Positions 36,139 to 48,839 of a stretch of DNA of 64,000 bases are shown one piece after another. Made by a program: the position numbers and the translations under genes. The DNA comes from Brachynemurus nebulosus. Taxonomy: Eukaryota; Arthropoda; Insecta; Neuroptera; Myrmeleontidae. The notes under the pieces were generated by a model, which ran no database searches, was not told the origin of the DNA, and saw nothing but the letters and a program-made list of their open reading frames with translations. Position 1 is the first letter of the stretch. Each line of letters begins with the position of its first letter. Location of the stretch: assembly GCA_035578155.1 (NCBI GenBank), contig JAPWDM010000005.1:40934365-40998364 (forward strand), in the 5' to 3' direction.

Positions 36139-36142
36139 TTAA

Positions 36143-36363
36143 CCCCTTTAGGACTAATGACGAGCTCAGCTCGTCATGCTAATTTTTAGAAAAAATTCAA
36201 CTGACGAGTGTGCATTGTGTTATATCGATAACTGGAGGCTGTATAGTAAAGACCGGTCATACTGTAAATAAATTAAACAAAATGTACCACACTTGCAATT
36301 AAACTTATAGAGATATTAAATTTTTTATCTAAAAAATTGGAATATACGGCGGTACTAAACGGG
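36143..36363. mobile_element. short piggyBac-type MITE with internal palindrome
   Basis: TTAA at 36139-36142 and 36364-36367. Ends CCCCTTTAGGAC and inversely CCCGTTTAGTAC match at 10 of 12. Directly inside the left end lies the perfect palindrome GACGAGCTCAGCTCGTC (9-bp arms including flanking T/A around a single C). CCC/GGG ends at TTAA with a subterminal palindrome match the layout of piggyBac-derived MITEs. Confidence 0.75.
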
Positions 36364-36367
36364 TTAA

Positions 36368-37615
36368 ATTTAGCTAAACTGTTTTAACACTTACTGGATA
36401 TGCGTTAATATTTTTGTGGCCATGGTTGCTTAAGAATCTCCAGCTTCCAGCATCGGATTCTTACACTGCTTCCGAGGCCACAAAAATTACACTTACGGTT
36501 CTTGTTGAGTACATAATATACAATTTTGTTGCATTAACAATAGTGAATTATTTACAGTTGCAATTAGTCTATTGTTATAAGAATCAGTTAATAATTTAAT
36601 CAAACCTTTTTAGTTATCACATCAATTTTCCATTTATTTGGATGACCTTATTTGTGTGTACCATGAATTTTAAAAGTTGTTAGAGCAACTATAAGTTTCT
36701 TTAGTAACAATAGCAATTTAGTTGTTCATCTTCTAACGAAACCTATAATGGTGGGACGTGTAACGAAAACAGTAATACTGTAGTTAATGAAAAAAATCAT
36801 AACAATTGAATAAAAGTTATCAATTTGGCTAGTTTTTTATTATTATCGTATAGGAACAGGGCCGAATTTACCCGGGGCACTGTGAAACATGGCGTCCCTG
36901 GAAAGAAATCACATCAATTTTTCAAAAATAAGTGACGAGCAAGAAAAAAACACCAATATACCACATTCTGTTCCAAATGCCACTCTGGGCACTAGCGTGC
37001 ACCGAGTGTAAATGCAGCACTGTTTAGGAGTTTCACTTTAAACACGTGATTTGCATGTATTCACAAATTCTTTTAATCAAGGTATAACTACAATTATAAT
37101 TATGTCGTTAATTTTAAACATATTCAGAAGACATGCATAAATAATTTTTTTTTTTGAAGTTTACACATTAAATATTTTAACAAACAAAAAATTTTATAGT
37201 TTTTATTGCCAACTTATAAAAATAGTTACAGTAATTTTTTTCAGTCGATGTGTTCAGTGCATTTATATTTACATCAAAAAATCAGTTTAAATTATTATGC
37301 AACGATATTGAAAAAAACAGAAAAACTGTTGCGATCATTTATTTACGAAATGTGCGGTTTTAAAAATAGCTTTTTCCGATATCCGAAGGTTTTTTTTTTA
37401 ACAGAAATAATTTATGACGTGGAATAAACTAGAGCATATACTCGTATACATATGTACACACCTATTTACTGGCTAACGTAAAAAAAAATGTGGTTCCTAT
37501 ATAAGTTAAAAGGCCTGTAGCTTTACTTGCAGCACAAAATTATATTGGTGTCCAAATTTCATGGGTGTCCACTGAACTCAAAAGACTTCAGAACTTCCTT
37601 GATGTAAATTATAGG
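36368..37615. other. unassigned sequence with eroded hAT-like end
   Basis: At 36857 CAGGGCCGAATTTACCCGGG begins a GC-rich patch resembling the CAGGGCC-type hAT MITEs (a similar start is at 59324). Its partner end near 36990 is unclear. Frames of 61-73 codons (36414-36599, 37206-37427) have no known domain. Confidence 0.35.
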
Positions 37616-37775
37616 TCAAATTACTTTCAAATGGGATATTCCAAAATTCCGTACAAAATCATCTCCTAATATTCGCTTCGCAAACTTTTCCATAATTACA
37701 GTGTACATTCTGAATATTTCCGCTCTCAATAGTTCCGTTTCCCCAGTTTGAGACCCGAGCGTTACTACCATTCTA
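37616..37775 (-). repeat. dispersed repeat family 4, fragment
   Basis: Read on the minus strand this matches 53593-53722 and 55302-55425 in diverged form, ending in the shared word TTTTGGAATATC. The 66-codon minus-strand frame (ending VRNFGISHLKVI) covers it. At 55.4 kb the corresponding frame reads VQNFGISNLKIN, so a protein-like frame may be partly conserved. The source is unknown. Confidence 0.5.
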
Positions 37776-37816
37776 CCACCTGTTATAATATTTATTTCAT
37801 CAAAGCTAAGAATCAA

Positions 37817-38840
37817 AAGGTTTGTTTTGTTTATATTAAGTGGAAGAAAAATTATCTAAATTAAATAAATATAGTAAGACAACTTAAATTTGTAACATCA
37901 TTACTCGACTAACTAGTCAGCATTGCTTATATTGATCCACTGCATACGCTGATAGTGTATTCAGGTATCCTCATTATGTAAACAATTAAACATAAATCTA
38001 TGTTAAGCAGGTTTAAAAAATTGGTTTATACAAAATAAAAATTATGAAAAAACATTTAGAGAAGCGGGCGTAGTTTTATAAAATTTTATGAGGAGATACA
38101 TATTTTATTTTATCAGTAAAGGAGAAATTTTACATAATAGTCAATACTTTTTAATTCGATTTTGAATAGTAAAGAAATAGAATTTTGTTAACCACATGCA
38201 TAAAATAGGTGATTGTAATAAAAATAATAACATTAGATTATACCCTGATCCAGTACTGTGTATGTACAGATACATTATACTATACTTTGACTATACGGAC
38301 ATAATATGTATATGTAATCTAATTATGCGTATCTATTATGTATTTATGTGCATTATATTAAACATAAACCACTCGAGTTTTATCGTATGGTTGTATAAAA
38401 AGTATTAGTCTTAATTAAATTTTTAAATTACATTATTCAGACCCACCTACTTGTTTTGACGCTCCTGAAAAGTTTTTAATTTTGACAGGACCATAAATTA
38501 TTGAACTATAAATTTTAAATCTAGACGTAAAGAAATCCTTTTACCTTACCAGCGAGCGATTAGCCTTTGGTGGGAGAACAACATTTCCTGGAAAAGCTAT
38601 TCCACTCATTTCATTCTGCGGAACTATTGAGAAGGAACACTGTATATAGAATTATAGATTGTTTTCTAAAATTAAATTTTCAAAAAATAATAAAATATAT
38701 CGTTTTTATCTTTAATATTTTAATTCCTATGAAGCATATTGTGATAATACTTGATTGGAGATACTAAGCAAGCCTCTGAGGCATAAATTTGTAAGGTTTC
38801 ATGAAAAAATCTACCTACTTATCATTTTATTATACATATA
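37817..38840. other. AT-rich unassigned sequence
   Basis: Frames of 66-70 codons (38196-38408, 38567-38767) show no known domain. Confidence 0.35.
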
Positions 38841-38841
38841 A

Positions 38842-38900
38842 CTAGCTGGCCCGGTAGATGTTCTGTCATTTTCGATTGCTGGCGCAATAGTGGTACCAAG
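38842..38900 (+). repeat. fragment of a common insect repeat (AACTAGCTGGCCCGG start)
   Basis: AACTAGCTGGCCCGGTAGAT then GTTCTGTC resembles the frequently seen insect repeat start AACTAGCTGACCCGGC. Only the start is present. The recollection of that repeat is general, and its class is not certain. Confidence 0.35.
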
Positions 38901-39050
38901 CGTTAAGCTATCAAGCGTTAGTGGTTAAGTAGTAATAAACCAAGCTACGTTGTGAATACGAGCTTTTTATTTTTATATTTAGTTGTGTCCTATCGTCTCG
39001 TATCAAATCAGTATCAAATTTTATCTATATTTATCATTGTCAGTTGTACG

Positions 39051-39960
39051 CAGTGATGGGCCCGTAAACTGTTTACAGTGTTTACAAGCACGGTTTACAC
39101 GTAAACACGACTTCTGTTTACAATTTTTTGGAAGTAAATATGTAAACAGCATAAACAACGTAAACAGGTTAAAAATTAGACTGTAAATTGTAATAGTAAA
39201 AGAATCTCATCAATAAGCAAAATACAAAAATGTTTGTTTTATAACTTCATATTTATTTTGAACTGAAAAATGAAAACTTCAGTGTTTGGGTTGCCATATT
39301 CGACAAAGTTTTTTTACAATTACACAGAACAATAAACACAGAACTTCTTTTTTTAATTGAAAATTTAGTTCTGCATGTATATTTCTTTTGGGAACTGCCA
39401 TTTCTTACTTTATTTTGAAAATTTTTAAATTTAGACTCTTCACTTTTACACAGTGAAAAAATTTGTGTTCTCCGTAAAAAAACTAGTGGTTAGAATTTTT
39501 GTGTTAAATAAGTAACCCAACCCTGTGTTAATGTAACATTTAGTGTTTGTGTTAAATGAAAATATTAACAAAAATTTTGATTTAACAAAATTAAAATGTT
39601 AATCTGTTTTGAACAACACACAAATAACACAGTGTTTGTGTAAAATTCGAAAGAATGTCATAAATACACTTATTTGTGTATTTCCAACACCAAAACACTG
39701 GTTTCGCGTGCATCTATTGCTTTAGTTATAAGAGTGGGGTAGTGGTAACTGATACCATCGGTAGCATCATTGTCAATCTCATTGGAGTATTGGACATGTG
39801 AAATGTGTTAATTTTAACACAAAATTTTTTCACTGTATTTTTAAGTAATAATATTGACAAATTACATGTAATTTATGACTCTTCACGTGTTTACCCTAGT
39901 TTACGATCGTTTACTCTGTTTACATCTCTTTACATAATGTAAACGTCAACACGTTGCTAT
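39051..39960. mobile_element. candidate hAT element with GTAAAC clusters, contains a MITE
   Basis: Starts CAGTGATGGGCCCGTAAAC. The left 130 bp and the right part (39880-39955) are crowded with GTAAAC/GTTTAC words in both orientations, the usual look of hAT subterminal regions. The right end is not clearly defined. A separate MITE (39451-39835) lies within. Confidence 0.45.
39451..39835. mobile_element. MITE with CAGTGAAAAAATTT ends
   Basis: CAGTGAAAAAATTTGTGTT on the left and inversely CAGTGAAAAAATTTTGTGTT on the right. Inside are many GTGTTAA/TTAACAC and AACACAAA words. At 385 bp there is no coding capacity. The target duplication could not be fixed. Confidence 0.7.
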
Positions 39961-40636
39961 TCAGCTCTAACGAACACCACAAGATATTCTAATATTTTTA
40001 TGTATATTGAGAGCCTGAACGTAATGGTGACCTCATTGGACGCGGGCCACCTTTTGTTAGTGCTGCCTTATCCCGGTGAATATTGAGTACATTCCATAAC
40101 AACATCCATCCTGTGATTTTCTTTTACAGCTTCCGACGTGTGGGCGCATTCCTTTCTCAGCAGAGGAGAAATAATCTGAAGATATCCGTCTGTAAAACAG
40201 CCACTGTCACACGTGTCTGTTTACGTGTCTGACTGTGTGCTTTGCTATACACGTAACGTAACACATAATCATAACCATAACACTTCGAGCTTCACATAAT
40301 AAATATTTTTTTGAATTGTTGATCATTTGCCGATGATGTTAAAAAGAATTGTAAACGATGTTCGACGGTTCGACCGTAAAAGTTTCTTTTTGTTTCTTTA
40401 TACCACTTCTAGCCACCCCGAGCTTCCCACCGCACAGACTACCAGCCCTGACATGAGAAGGAAATATTATATACATATGTGCTGATGTTATAATATCTAT
40501 ATTTTCTTTTTCACTTGTATTTATTTTTGTTATCTTTCCCTGGGCTATCCAGTTCTCATTCTACAATTGTCCTGTTTAGTAGTTCCTTCTTCCACTACTA
40601 ACTACTTTTCTTTGTCCTTTTTTATTCCTGTATTTG

Positions 40637-40640
<4 letters not shown>
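39961..40640. other. unassigned sequence
   Basis: A pyrimidine tract ending TTTTCTTTTACAG (40118-40130) is followed by about 100 bp with an open frame containing RVGAFLSQQRRNNLK. It could be a splice acceptor and exon, but nothing else supports it. Confidence 0.25.

Positions 40641-40708
<68 letters not shown>
40641..40708. repeat. (GT)n microsatellite
   Basis: Perfect GT dinucleotide repeat of 34 units. Confidence 0.98.
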
Positions 40709-40710
<2 letters not shown>

Positions 40711-41958
40711 CAGTGGTTGTGTACCGTTTTTTCGTCGGTATATAAATATACAGGCTCCAGCAGGTGGCTCATAAGATTATTCTTTGTAAAACAGCTGCTT
40801 TTATTTTAATCAATATTTAAAAAGAATTTTACTGTATGAAAGATATGTTTATCAAATTTTATAAGAATTATGAAAAAAGTTTAAAGAAAATTGTTTTGAA
40901 TAATGTCATTCTGCACTATGATGAATGATGTCAGTTAATTTTTTATTTTGGCAGTTTACACTTTGATGGTTATAGAAAATGTTTGTAATCCATAATAAAA
41001 AATTATAGTAAAATTTTGTAATTTTATGTGTTAGAAATTCAATCAGAAAAAAAGCTCTTTTTTAACAATTTTTTTCTTTTGTTACAGGTACGTACTTTAA
41101 AGATTTTGACAAAAAATGGATCTAAATTACTTGGCCGAAAATTTTACTCACCGAATATAAGTCATCGTGTAATACTGTTTGCACATTCTCAGGAAAAATC
41201 AAGTAAGGAAACTTAATTTTTTAAAAATTGCTAGATGCAAATAATTTTAGTTTTCAAATCAATTTACACACATGATATTTTTGACGATAATTTTCACTAA
41301 AAAAAAAAAAAAAAAAAATTAAGAAATATACTCAACAGCGCGACTTTCACATATTATTTGAGTAGAGTATCTATATTCTGATAAAGCAAAATCGGGATAC
41401 AAGCTAAAGAAACCAAAACAGAAAACAGATTTTTTAAATGCATCTTGATATGGTATTGTGAACTGAATAGTTCTTCGAACTTGGACTTATACGCGATCAC
41501 AAACTCAAAGTAATATAAATGAATTTTTTTTTTTTTGTAATAGTTTATTTGACCTCTTTCATCCTTTTGTTTTCTGTGGTCTCTGGGCTCGTGATTTAGT
41601 TAATATTGATTGTTTATTTTTCTCAAAGAAGACAATAACTAAAAGTTGTAGATGGCAAAATTATTTATTAAAAAGTCATTAGAAAATATTCGTTAAACGA
41701 ATTCAGAAAAAAAGCCACCACCCACTCAAAATGCACAGTTCGTCATTCCAATCTGATATCTACTTACCGAACATCGTGCTGTTAGCTACTCAAAATGAAA
41801 AATTGTGTGCCTATATGGTAATAATAATAATTTGCTTAAGAAACTGGGACAAATAACCATCCTGAAAGAATCTGTCGTGACTCGTGACAGTGGGACAAAT
41901 TCAGGGATACCGGAACATATGGCCACTGTATACTTGAGGGGTCAATTACGTGATAATT
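40709..41958. other. AT-rich unassigned sequence
   Basis: Long A and T homopolymers (41300-41318, 41526-41536). The 62-codon frame at 41028-41216 has no domain. Confidence 0.4.
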
Positions 41959-42185
41959 ATGTCATCGAAGGATGACATATTAATATCGTTGTGTGATCAT
42001 AGTGGGGGAAACATTATTATAGAGTTGTATATCCATACTGAATAATTATAGAATTGTACATCCATATTGAATAAACGCAAGAGGGCTGTAGAGTTAACAA
42101 CTATAGAGTTAACAAAAAATCATAAATTAACACTTTCACTGAGGTGACATTACTTAGTGCGTGTCAAAAACACGCACTTAACGAA
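41959..42185 (+). repeat. hairpin-ended repeat family 2, copy 2
   Basis: Same orientation and order as 7241-7460. Left hairpin ATGTCATC, GAAG loop, GATGACAT (41959-41978, perfect here); right hairpin AGTGCGTGT, CAAAA, ACACGCACT (42156-42178). The middle has an extra local duplication of the ATTGTACATCCATA-type word. Flanks differ from copy 1, so this block behaves as a discrete unit. Confidence 0.75.
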
Positions 42186-42789
42186 TTTTTTTCGTATTTC
42201 GAAAACGAGGTTTAAAAAAGGAACCTCTATCTCATTTTAAATTATTTTCCAATTCCAATTATTTCTGGATTTACTTATGAAAAACGAAAATTTTATCAAT
42301 TTTCCAGCATTTCCATTAATGATTTTTGGTGAAAAATGGTAAAAGAAACCTCATTTTACGAATCATTTTCAAGTACAGGAAAATATCTCAAGAAATTAAG
42401 AGAAATTTTTTTGGTATGGGTTATTAAGAGAAAGCTTTTTGTTGTAGTTTAATTGAGAGTTTTATCTATAGCACGATGCATTTCATGTTGATAAGTCAAA
42501 AGGTAAATTCTAGGAATATATTCCAAAATCACAAATGTTCCGATATTTTTCGTTGGAACCCAAAAACGGTAGTACAATATTTTTATTTCGCTTCCCAATA
42601 AAATCAATGCGGCAATCGAATTCGCATTTTAATAATTTATATTCACAAAAAAAATCTCTTATATCAAAATCATATAATAAAATTTGATAAATGTATTTTT
42701 AACTACTTGAATAATATTTTTGAAGCTTTTGAATTGAACGTATCGAACGTACGATAGATGAGAAATTTTTTTTTATTGATTACTGCAGT
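42186..42789. other. AT-rich unassigned sequence
   Basis: Nothing recognised. Confidence 0.4.
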
Positions 42790-43085
42790 TAGTTCACTGT
42801 CCTTCCACCTTCCTCATGTATTCCTCCACCGACAGGCTTATTTTAAACGTTGTGGCTAGTGAGTACGATGAGTGTGAGTCACACAGAACGAGGAAGCGGC
42901 ACAATTCACTAGGCTCGGCTGGAAGCTATGTGGATGGATGGAGGTGGTTTATTGTGTTGCACGCACATCGACCGGTTGAATGTAGATGTACTCCTCACTC
43001 CTGTTGGTGTGGTGTCTCCACATTGGCAAACTGCCGCCTCTTGCAGCTACCATTACACTACGACTACACTATATAGTAGAACAGT
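42790..43085. other. GC-richer non-repeat island
   Basis: Balanced base composition and two overlapping frames of 64 and 86 codons stand out from the surroundings. The frames (42816-43076 and 42928-43122) have no recognisable domain and cover the same bases, so at most one is real. Possible exon or regulatory sequence. Confidence 0.25.
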
Positions 43086-44689
43086 TATTGATTGGAAGTA
43101 TTATATGATGGTAAATAAATGATGTAAGCCAGTTTCGATAAGGTCTTCTCATCAAGAGAATTTTTCGTACACGCATTTAAATATGTATGCATGTGTATAA
43201 TTTTAATGCAGTAGTACCAAAAATTTGATTGTCAGTTTTAATTCATATCAAAATAAGCGCGTGCCAGTTTTGAAATAAATCCTTACAAAAAAAAATTTTT
43301 GATTATAAGTAGTTCCGTAACACTCACCTTAAATTCATCTTAAATTCTGGAAGTTGGATGGAAAATCCTTTCATTTTTCAAATGAAAATATAAAATCTTT
43401 AAAAGTCTCTCCTAGCGCTGCTTTTCTAGTTTAAAATTTCCTTCAAAAACTGTTAAGAATGAAGTTCCAATTTACTGAAAATAATTATTTTAGAACTATT
43501 TATTACCAGTGTTTATGTTTCAGTAGACTACGTCCCGGTAGAATTTTCGTCTTGGGCTGGTCAAGTCAGGAGTGTATTGATATTTTAACCTATTACTGTT
43601 TTTTTTTTTTTGTCTATTTTTGACTAGTAATTTAAGTTTCTGGAAAATTTATTTGTGAATCAAACCAAAGATTTTTATCAGTCGATTTAATATATGTAAC
43701 TAGATTAATTTTTAATCTTCATTTCGAAAATTATGGTCAAATTACGTGTCCCTGACTTCTTATGGTCCTTCGATTATACTATCGTATGTAAAACTATTCC
43801 TTTGAACTCACAGTCGGTATATTTCACGCATGTTAATTATTAAGTTCATTTCAATAGCTTTTGTTAGATGGTATTATTTAATAAAAACTTAAATTAACAA
43901 AAAAACTTATATACCTATACTTAACGTCCTCATACCACTGCCGGCAGTACGGTATACGACCTCAACATAAAGGATAATACGACAACTACGCTGATGCGTC
44001 GGAAGACAGTATTCCTAACATTTTAATAATAAGTATTAGAGGTGGGCTTAACAACGATTTTTAGTGAGCAGCGATCACAGAGAACAATTTATCCAAAGAC
44101 CAGTTCTGCCGTGTCACACGAATGTCATGTATCTTTAGATACAGCAATTTCGCGTAACAACGTTTAAAGGATTCTACTCAATCCCTAGTATATATATAGA
44201 CAATAAAATTAATTAATTTGTTAATAATAATATAATAATTAATCTATTGTATTTTTAAATTTTTATTTTGATTGTATGACATTTCTTATTTCTTATATTT
44301 TCAAATACTATATATTTATACGTTATTAAATCAATACTGCAACATTGAATCAATAACGCATAATAAAAATTAATTATCTTAGATATTTAATAATATTTGA
44401 GCAAATTAAGATAATACGATATTTTATTCAAATCAAGTTTTCTCAAAACTATAATTTCTGAGATACGTGAGATTAGTGTCACACGGCAGAGTTAGTAACA
44501 GTAATAATTACAGTTTGTTTTTTTGTCTTGTCCAATCTTTTTTTGTAATTGTAAAATTACTTTGGTTAATCAACTTTAAACACATATTATTATGGTACTA
44601 ATATTATTCAAAATCAAAAACATAAGGAACATTTTTGTATCAGATACAAATCTAAATATCTGCAGTTAATCTTTCCAATATAAAAAATT
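43086..44689. other. AT-rich unassigned sequence
   Basis: No supportable gene or element. CCACTGCCGGCAGTACGG at 43937 is a local inverted word (CTGCCGGCAG). Confidence 0.35.
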
Positions 44690-44960
44690 AGAAATAAATA
44701 CCTTTGTCAGAGCATCTGCAAAACACGGCGAATTTCCAAATATTGGGCATTGGCGGATCTCACCTAAAACCTGTATCTACCTAGTTTAACTCTAATAGTG
44801 AAAAAATTTTCAAAATCGATTGAGTAGTTAATTTTTGAAGCTTTGGGGGTTCCCGGACTCTGGCAGACCTCATATAATATAACCTATATCCATCTAAAAT
44901 AGTTTAGCTCTCTAACAGTGAATAAATTTTCAAAATCGGTGATGACGGGTTCTTGAAAAG
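44690..44960. repeat. dispersed repeat family 3, two partial tandem modules
   Basis: On the minus strand the first module encodes GEIRQCPIFGNSPCFAD, matching YEIRQCPVDRNSLCHAD of the 61.6-kb copy. The plus strand carries two tandem occurrences of a GTGAA(A/T)AAATTTTCAAAATCG word followed by TTGA..AGTTA. The phrase is common near ends of dispersed insect repeats. Probably an old, unrecognised element. Confidence 0.5.
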
Positions 44961-45692
44961 TTAGCTACTTTTATCTAAAGCTTATAATACTCATATACTT
45001 ACCATAATTGTAAATGTTTTAGAATATATTCATACTAAATGAAAATAAAAAAAATAAAACGTTTAAAAGACCAAGTATATCTTGCCTGCTCTTTTATGTT
45101 GAAGAGTAGAACAATATTATAGTACGTATTTGCTTAGTACGAATGATTGTGTGTGTTCTGTCAGCTTAATACTGTGTTCTCATCAATTTACTACTGTTGA
45201 AAATATCTAAGAATGATTTTTTTAAAAGAAAGCCTAGAGCAGTAGACAAGAGAACAGTTAATTTAAAGAACAAAAGAGTATGTTCTTTGCTCAGTGTAAA
45301 TAACAGTGCTTTTAGTAGCAGCGATCACAAGAATAGTCTCACCTTTAATGAGTATATTAGGTTAATCTCATTATTTAAACTTTTACTGTTTCTACCAGCT
45401 TCAAAGCAGTGCCTACCAACTACTACTACCACCAGTGCTGCTTATAACAAAATGGTATAGTTAAGTTCATTTCATCTAACATATAGCGTAACTTTTCACA
45501 TTTAAATTTAGGGAATTAGATACAGCGAGCCAACGTTGATAATGTCATGCGTGATTCAGTAAATGTATTCTGACTTCAGAATGATTATTATCATTAAATT
45601 TTATCATATCAAAGTGATTAAAATGATGACATGACTGTATGTTGAATGAAAATTTTGACTGAAATTAAAATAATAAATGGGACACTGTCAGA
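44961..45692. other. AT-rich unassigned sequence
   Basis: An 87-codon plus-strand frame (45197-45460), Ser/Lys/Thr-rich and ending in TTTTTSAAYNKMV, has no recognised domain. Confidence 0.3.
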
Positions 45693-45696
45693 TTAA

Positions 45697-46586
45697 GGGG
45701 GACTACTAGTGTGACATTTTTTAAAAATCGAAAAAATTTTTGCATTTTTCGATAGTCTATACCTTCAAAAATAACATACTAAAATTTCAAGTGCATATCT
45801 CAAATAGTTTTTGAATGACAGCCATCCGAAGAGCGGATCCTGATTTTCATTGTTAACTTTGAGCTATTTAGAAATGTATGAGGGTTGATGGTTCGGGAGT
45901 TTCTGGACGTGGCTGCCAGTCACATGTTGTGGAGAAGCTAGACCCTAGCACATTTAAACGACTCATCTAGTTTTACTATGACCGTTATAGTGAGTAAACC
46001 GTAAATAATTTTAGTAAATATTCTCAGTGATTAAAACTAAACGGTAAATTTAAAAAAACTACATTTTTCAAATTTGCTGCAGTTATAACTCGAAAACAAA
46101 TCATCCGATCGAGTTGATTCTTATTGTAGCTTCTTTTATATATATTTCTTCGTACCATGAACCTCCAGTTTTCCGATCGAATAGAAAATGTAATTTTTGC
46201 AGGCCAAAAATCATCAAATTTTCGTGCAAAATTGGAAACTTTTTTTTAAAAACTCCGCCATTTTGTTAAATTTCAACTTTTTTTCCGATTGAGGTTCACG
46301 GTACGGACAATACCTTCTAGTTTAATAGGCATTTTGGTTTTTTTGATTTCAGGCACTGTGAAGGTCGCTATCACAGCAGCAGTGGGGGAACTTTTTTTTT
46401 CTGAGCCTTGGGAGATCGCGAATAGCTCACTGAATTTTCAATTTTTTGGTCCCCAAATTTTATCATGAATTTATTATATATCGACGAATATATTCTTAAA
46501 ATATTAAAACATTCCATATAGTAGTTTTCTCTAAAAAAATTCCCAAAAATCACCTTTTTTTCAGGCGGTCACACTAGTAATCTCCC
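45697..46586. mobile_element. TTAA-flanked MITE (piggyBac-type), 890 bp
   Basis: TTAA at 45693-45696 and 46587-46590. Ends GGGGGACTACTAGTGTGAC and inversely GGGAGATTACTAGTGTGAC match at about 16-17 of 19. The interior has no transposase motif. The TTAA duplication points to the piggyBac superfamily, although GGG rather than CCC at the very end is atypical, so another TTAA-targeting group is possible. Confidence 0.75.
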
Positions 46587-46590
46587 TTAA

Positions 46591-48189
46591 GATGTTTTGG
46601 ACGACGAAAGGCTAAAAATACGATGTGAAGTGTTGTAAGTAACACCACTTTCTACTAAACATTGTAAAGTACCAATCCGAAATTTCGTTCGGTTTCTGAG
46701 TGTTACCCTTCTATGGATGCTTGGGTCAACTATTACGAAGAAGGCTACTAAGGTTGTCTTTTGGTCTAAGAGCCATAATTCGTTTCTATTAATGAGAAGA
46801 AAACTACTCTTTTGGGATTTGTATTCCTGAACAGGAGCATCTCAAATTTTTCTGTACAAGGCATGTTAGAAATAAAACTTTTGATTACTGAATTCACTAG
46901 GGGAACTCCAAAAATATCTACCAGGCACTTACAAGTTTACCATGTTAAATACGATTTATTGAACTCTACAAAGTTTGAATTATTTTCTCTGATTCAAAAA
47001 AAGAAAGAAAAGAAAGTCCTAAGATATAATGTTTCTGAATGCGTTTTGTTTAGCAACAAATAATTTGTATTGGTTTTGTTGTAAGAAAATATCAAAACCA
47101 ATTTAATAAATCGTTTTTTTTTAAATTATATTTTTTACAAGAATATTTTGAAAAACATTTCTGTAAGTGGAGCAAAGTCAGCTCATTTTATGGTACATCT
47201 CTTTTACAAACTATGTGTAACAAAAACCTCACGGAATCAAATATACAACCTCATAAATTACACAATAAAATAAAATGAATTTCTCCATATTCATTTTATT
47301 TTTCTTGGAATTCCGGTACAAATTATTAGAACTGATTTAACAAATGTCGGTCTCCCACATTCTTGGAAATAAATTATGTATTATGAGAAAATATTGTACT
47401 TTGTACATCGCCCCCAATGCTGGCAGTGCACCGGTACCGACTACATGAAAAATCGGCTAATAAATAAGTGATGATTGTGAATACGTTAAACCTATAATTT
47501 ACCTATACGGATGCGTTGGATAGAAGTGCGGGAAGCGACAGGTGTAATAAAAAAATTTCAATTTGAGGATAATATACTTGTGTGAAACATGCAAGGAGCA
47601 GGTTAAAGGCACATTTTCATACAGTGATGTCGCATTGAAAATAGTGGGTGTATACGTGACAACTCATATATTGAGGGACTGAAAGGGATTTGGTGTCGAG
47701 ACAAAAGTATTGATACATTAATAATAGAACCAGTCTATTTTGGATGTCAATTTGAAACATGTGGTAACATCACAGCAGTTTTCCGTAACTTCTATCATAA
47801 TGAAATGGAATCAAAGGATTAAGTACTTTTTGTTGACTGTCCTCCTGTTTCTCCCCTAATGTCCTGTAATTACTATTTAATGCAACCTTTTAACTTAAAT
47901 TTAGATGATAAATGGCTATTTAGCAATTGTCTAAACAAGGTAATTCTGCTGCATAAAAATTATGTGAGCTCTTTAAACGTTTTGTAATCTGGTAAGATGG
48001 ATAATTGTTTCTCTATTGTTATATAATTGTTTGCAATTACCGTGTCATATGTTACTAATATAGTATTTTTAAAAGCTTTTCGGTGCTTAAACTTAGATAT
48101 TATATGAAAACTTCTCCTTACTTTTAAGTTGCAAATAGCCTGTGTATTGATTCACAATACAATATTGTGTAGGTACACGTTTTTGTATG
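46591..48189. other. unassigned sequence
   Basis: An 83-codon frame (46812-47063) and an open but unrecognised stretch near 47560-47900 have somewhat coding-like composition. No domain or splice structure could be supported. Confidence 0.3.
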
Positions 48190-48480
48190 TAAGAAACCAG
48201 CTTTGGGCTATTGAGTATTCTACTGATTGACCGATGAATTGTCTCAAACTCTAAAGCTGATCCCAATATTGAGAGCTTACGTTGAGTTCAGCCTCGCATT
48301 CAAATAAAATATTATAGACTGTCTTGTCCTCTATGCCAAAACTCCTGTATATTGGTACTTCTCTGCAGATTTCCATTCAATTTTTTCTACAAGTATGGAA
48401 GTTCGGATCATAGTTCCATTGGTGGTTCCTTATAGTGACCATACTGTAGTTGCCTTTTTTAGCATGGCTTCAGTAATTGC
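48190..48480 (-). pseudogene. degenerate non-LTR retrotransposon, C-terminal Cys/His region
   Basis: The minus strand from about 48366 reads CREVPIYRSF then GIEDKTVYNILFECEA and stops soon after (48245). This fits the conserved C-terminal CxxC...E(D/E)ET..HI(L/I)xEC region that follows the reverse-transcriptase/RNase H part in Jockey- and R1-type elements, with two Cys and the His replaced (Y, F, N). A further fragment in another frame ends QFIGQSVEYSIAQSWF. No reverse-transcriptase core was found upstream. Assignment is from pattern memory and is moderate at best. Confidence 0.4.
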
Positions 48481-48839
48481 TCTTTAGGCAGTTCTAGACT
48501 TTGGTTATGCTTTAAAGCTGTAATATTATGTAATTGTATCTTAAGGTTGTTTCATGTCAAGAAACGTTGGAGTATACTTTTGTTTATACTTAACCCTTTG
48601 TTTCGTTTTCTGGTACACCCTGTAAAGTATTTTATGTTCACCCTGCGATGATTCTAATAATTGATTCTCTTGCAATTTTCTATATTGCTTATAACTGGAA
48701 TATTTCTGCACAATATGATTATACTAATATATTCAAAATATGTAAAGGTATTTTCTGGTGCTTGCTATCTCCACATATTATGTATATTGTGTATGCCACA
48801 TATATAATATTTTCCCTTGTTGATGTCATTCAGAATATC

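Noticed and set aside
40118..40240. Splice acceptor plus exon
   Set aside because: Polypyrimidine-AG and a short open frame are too weak alone; no partner exon was found.
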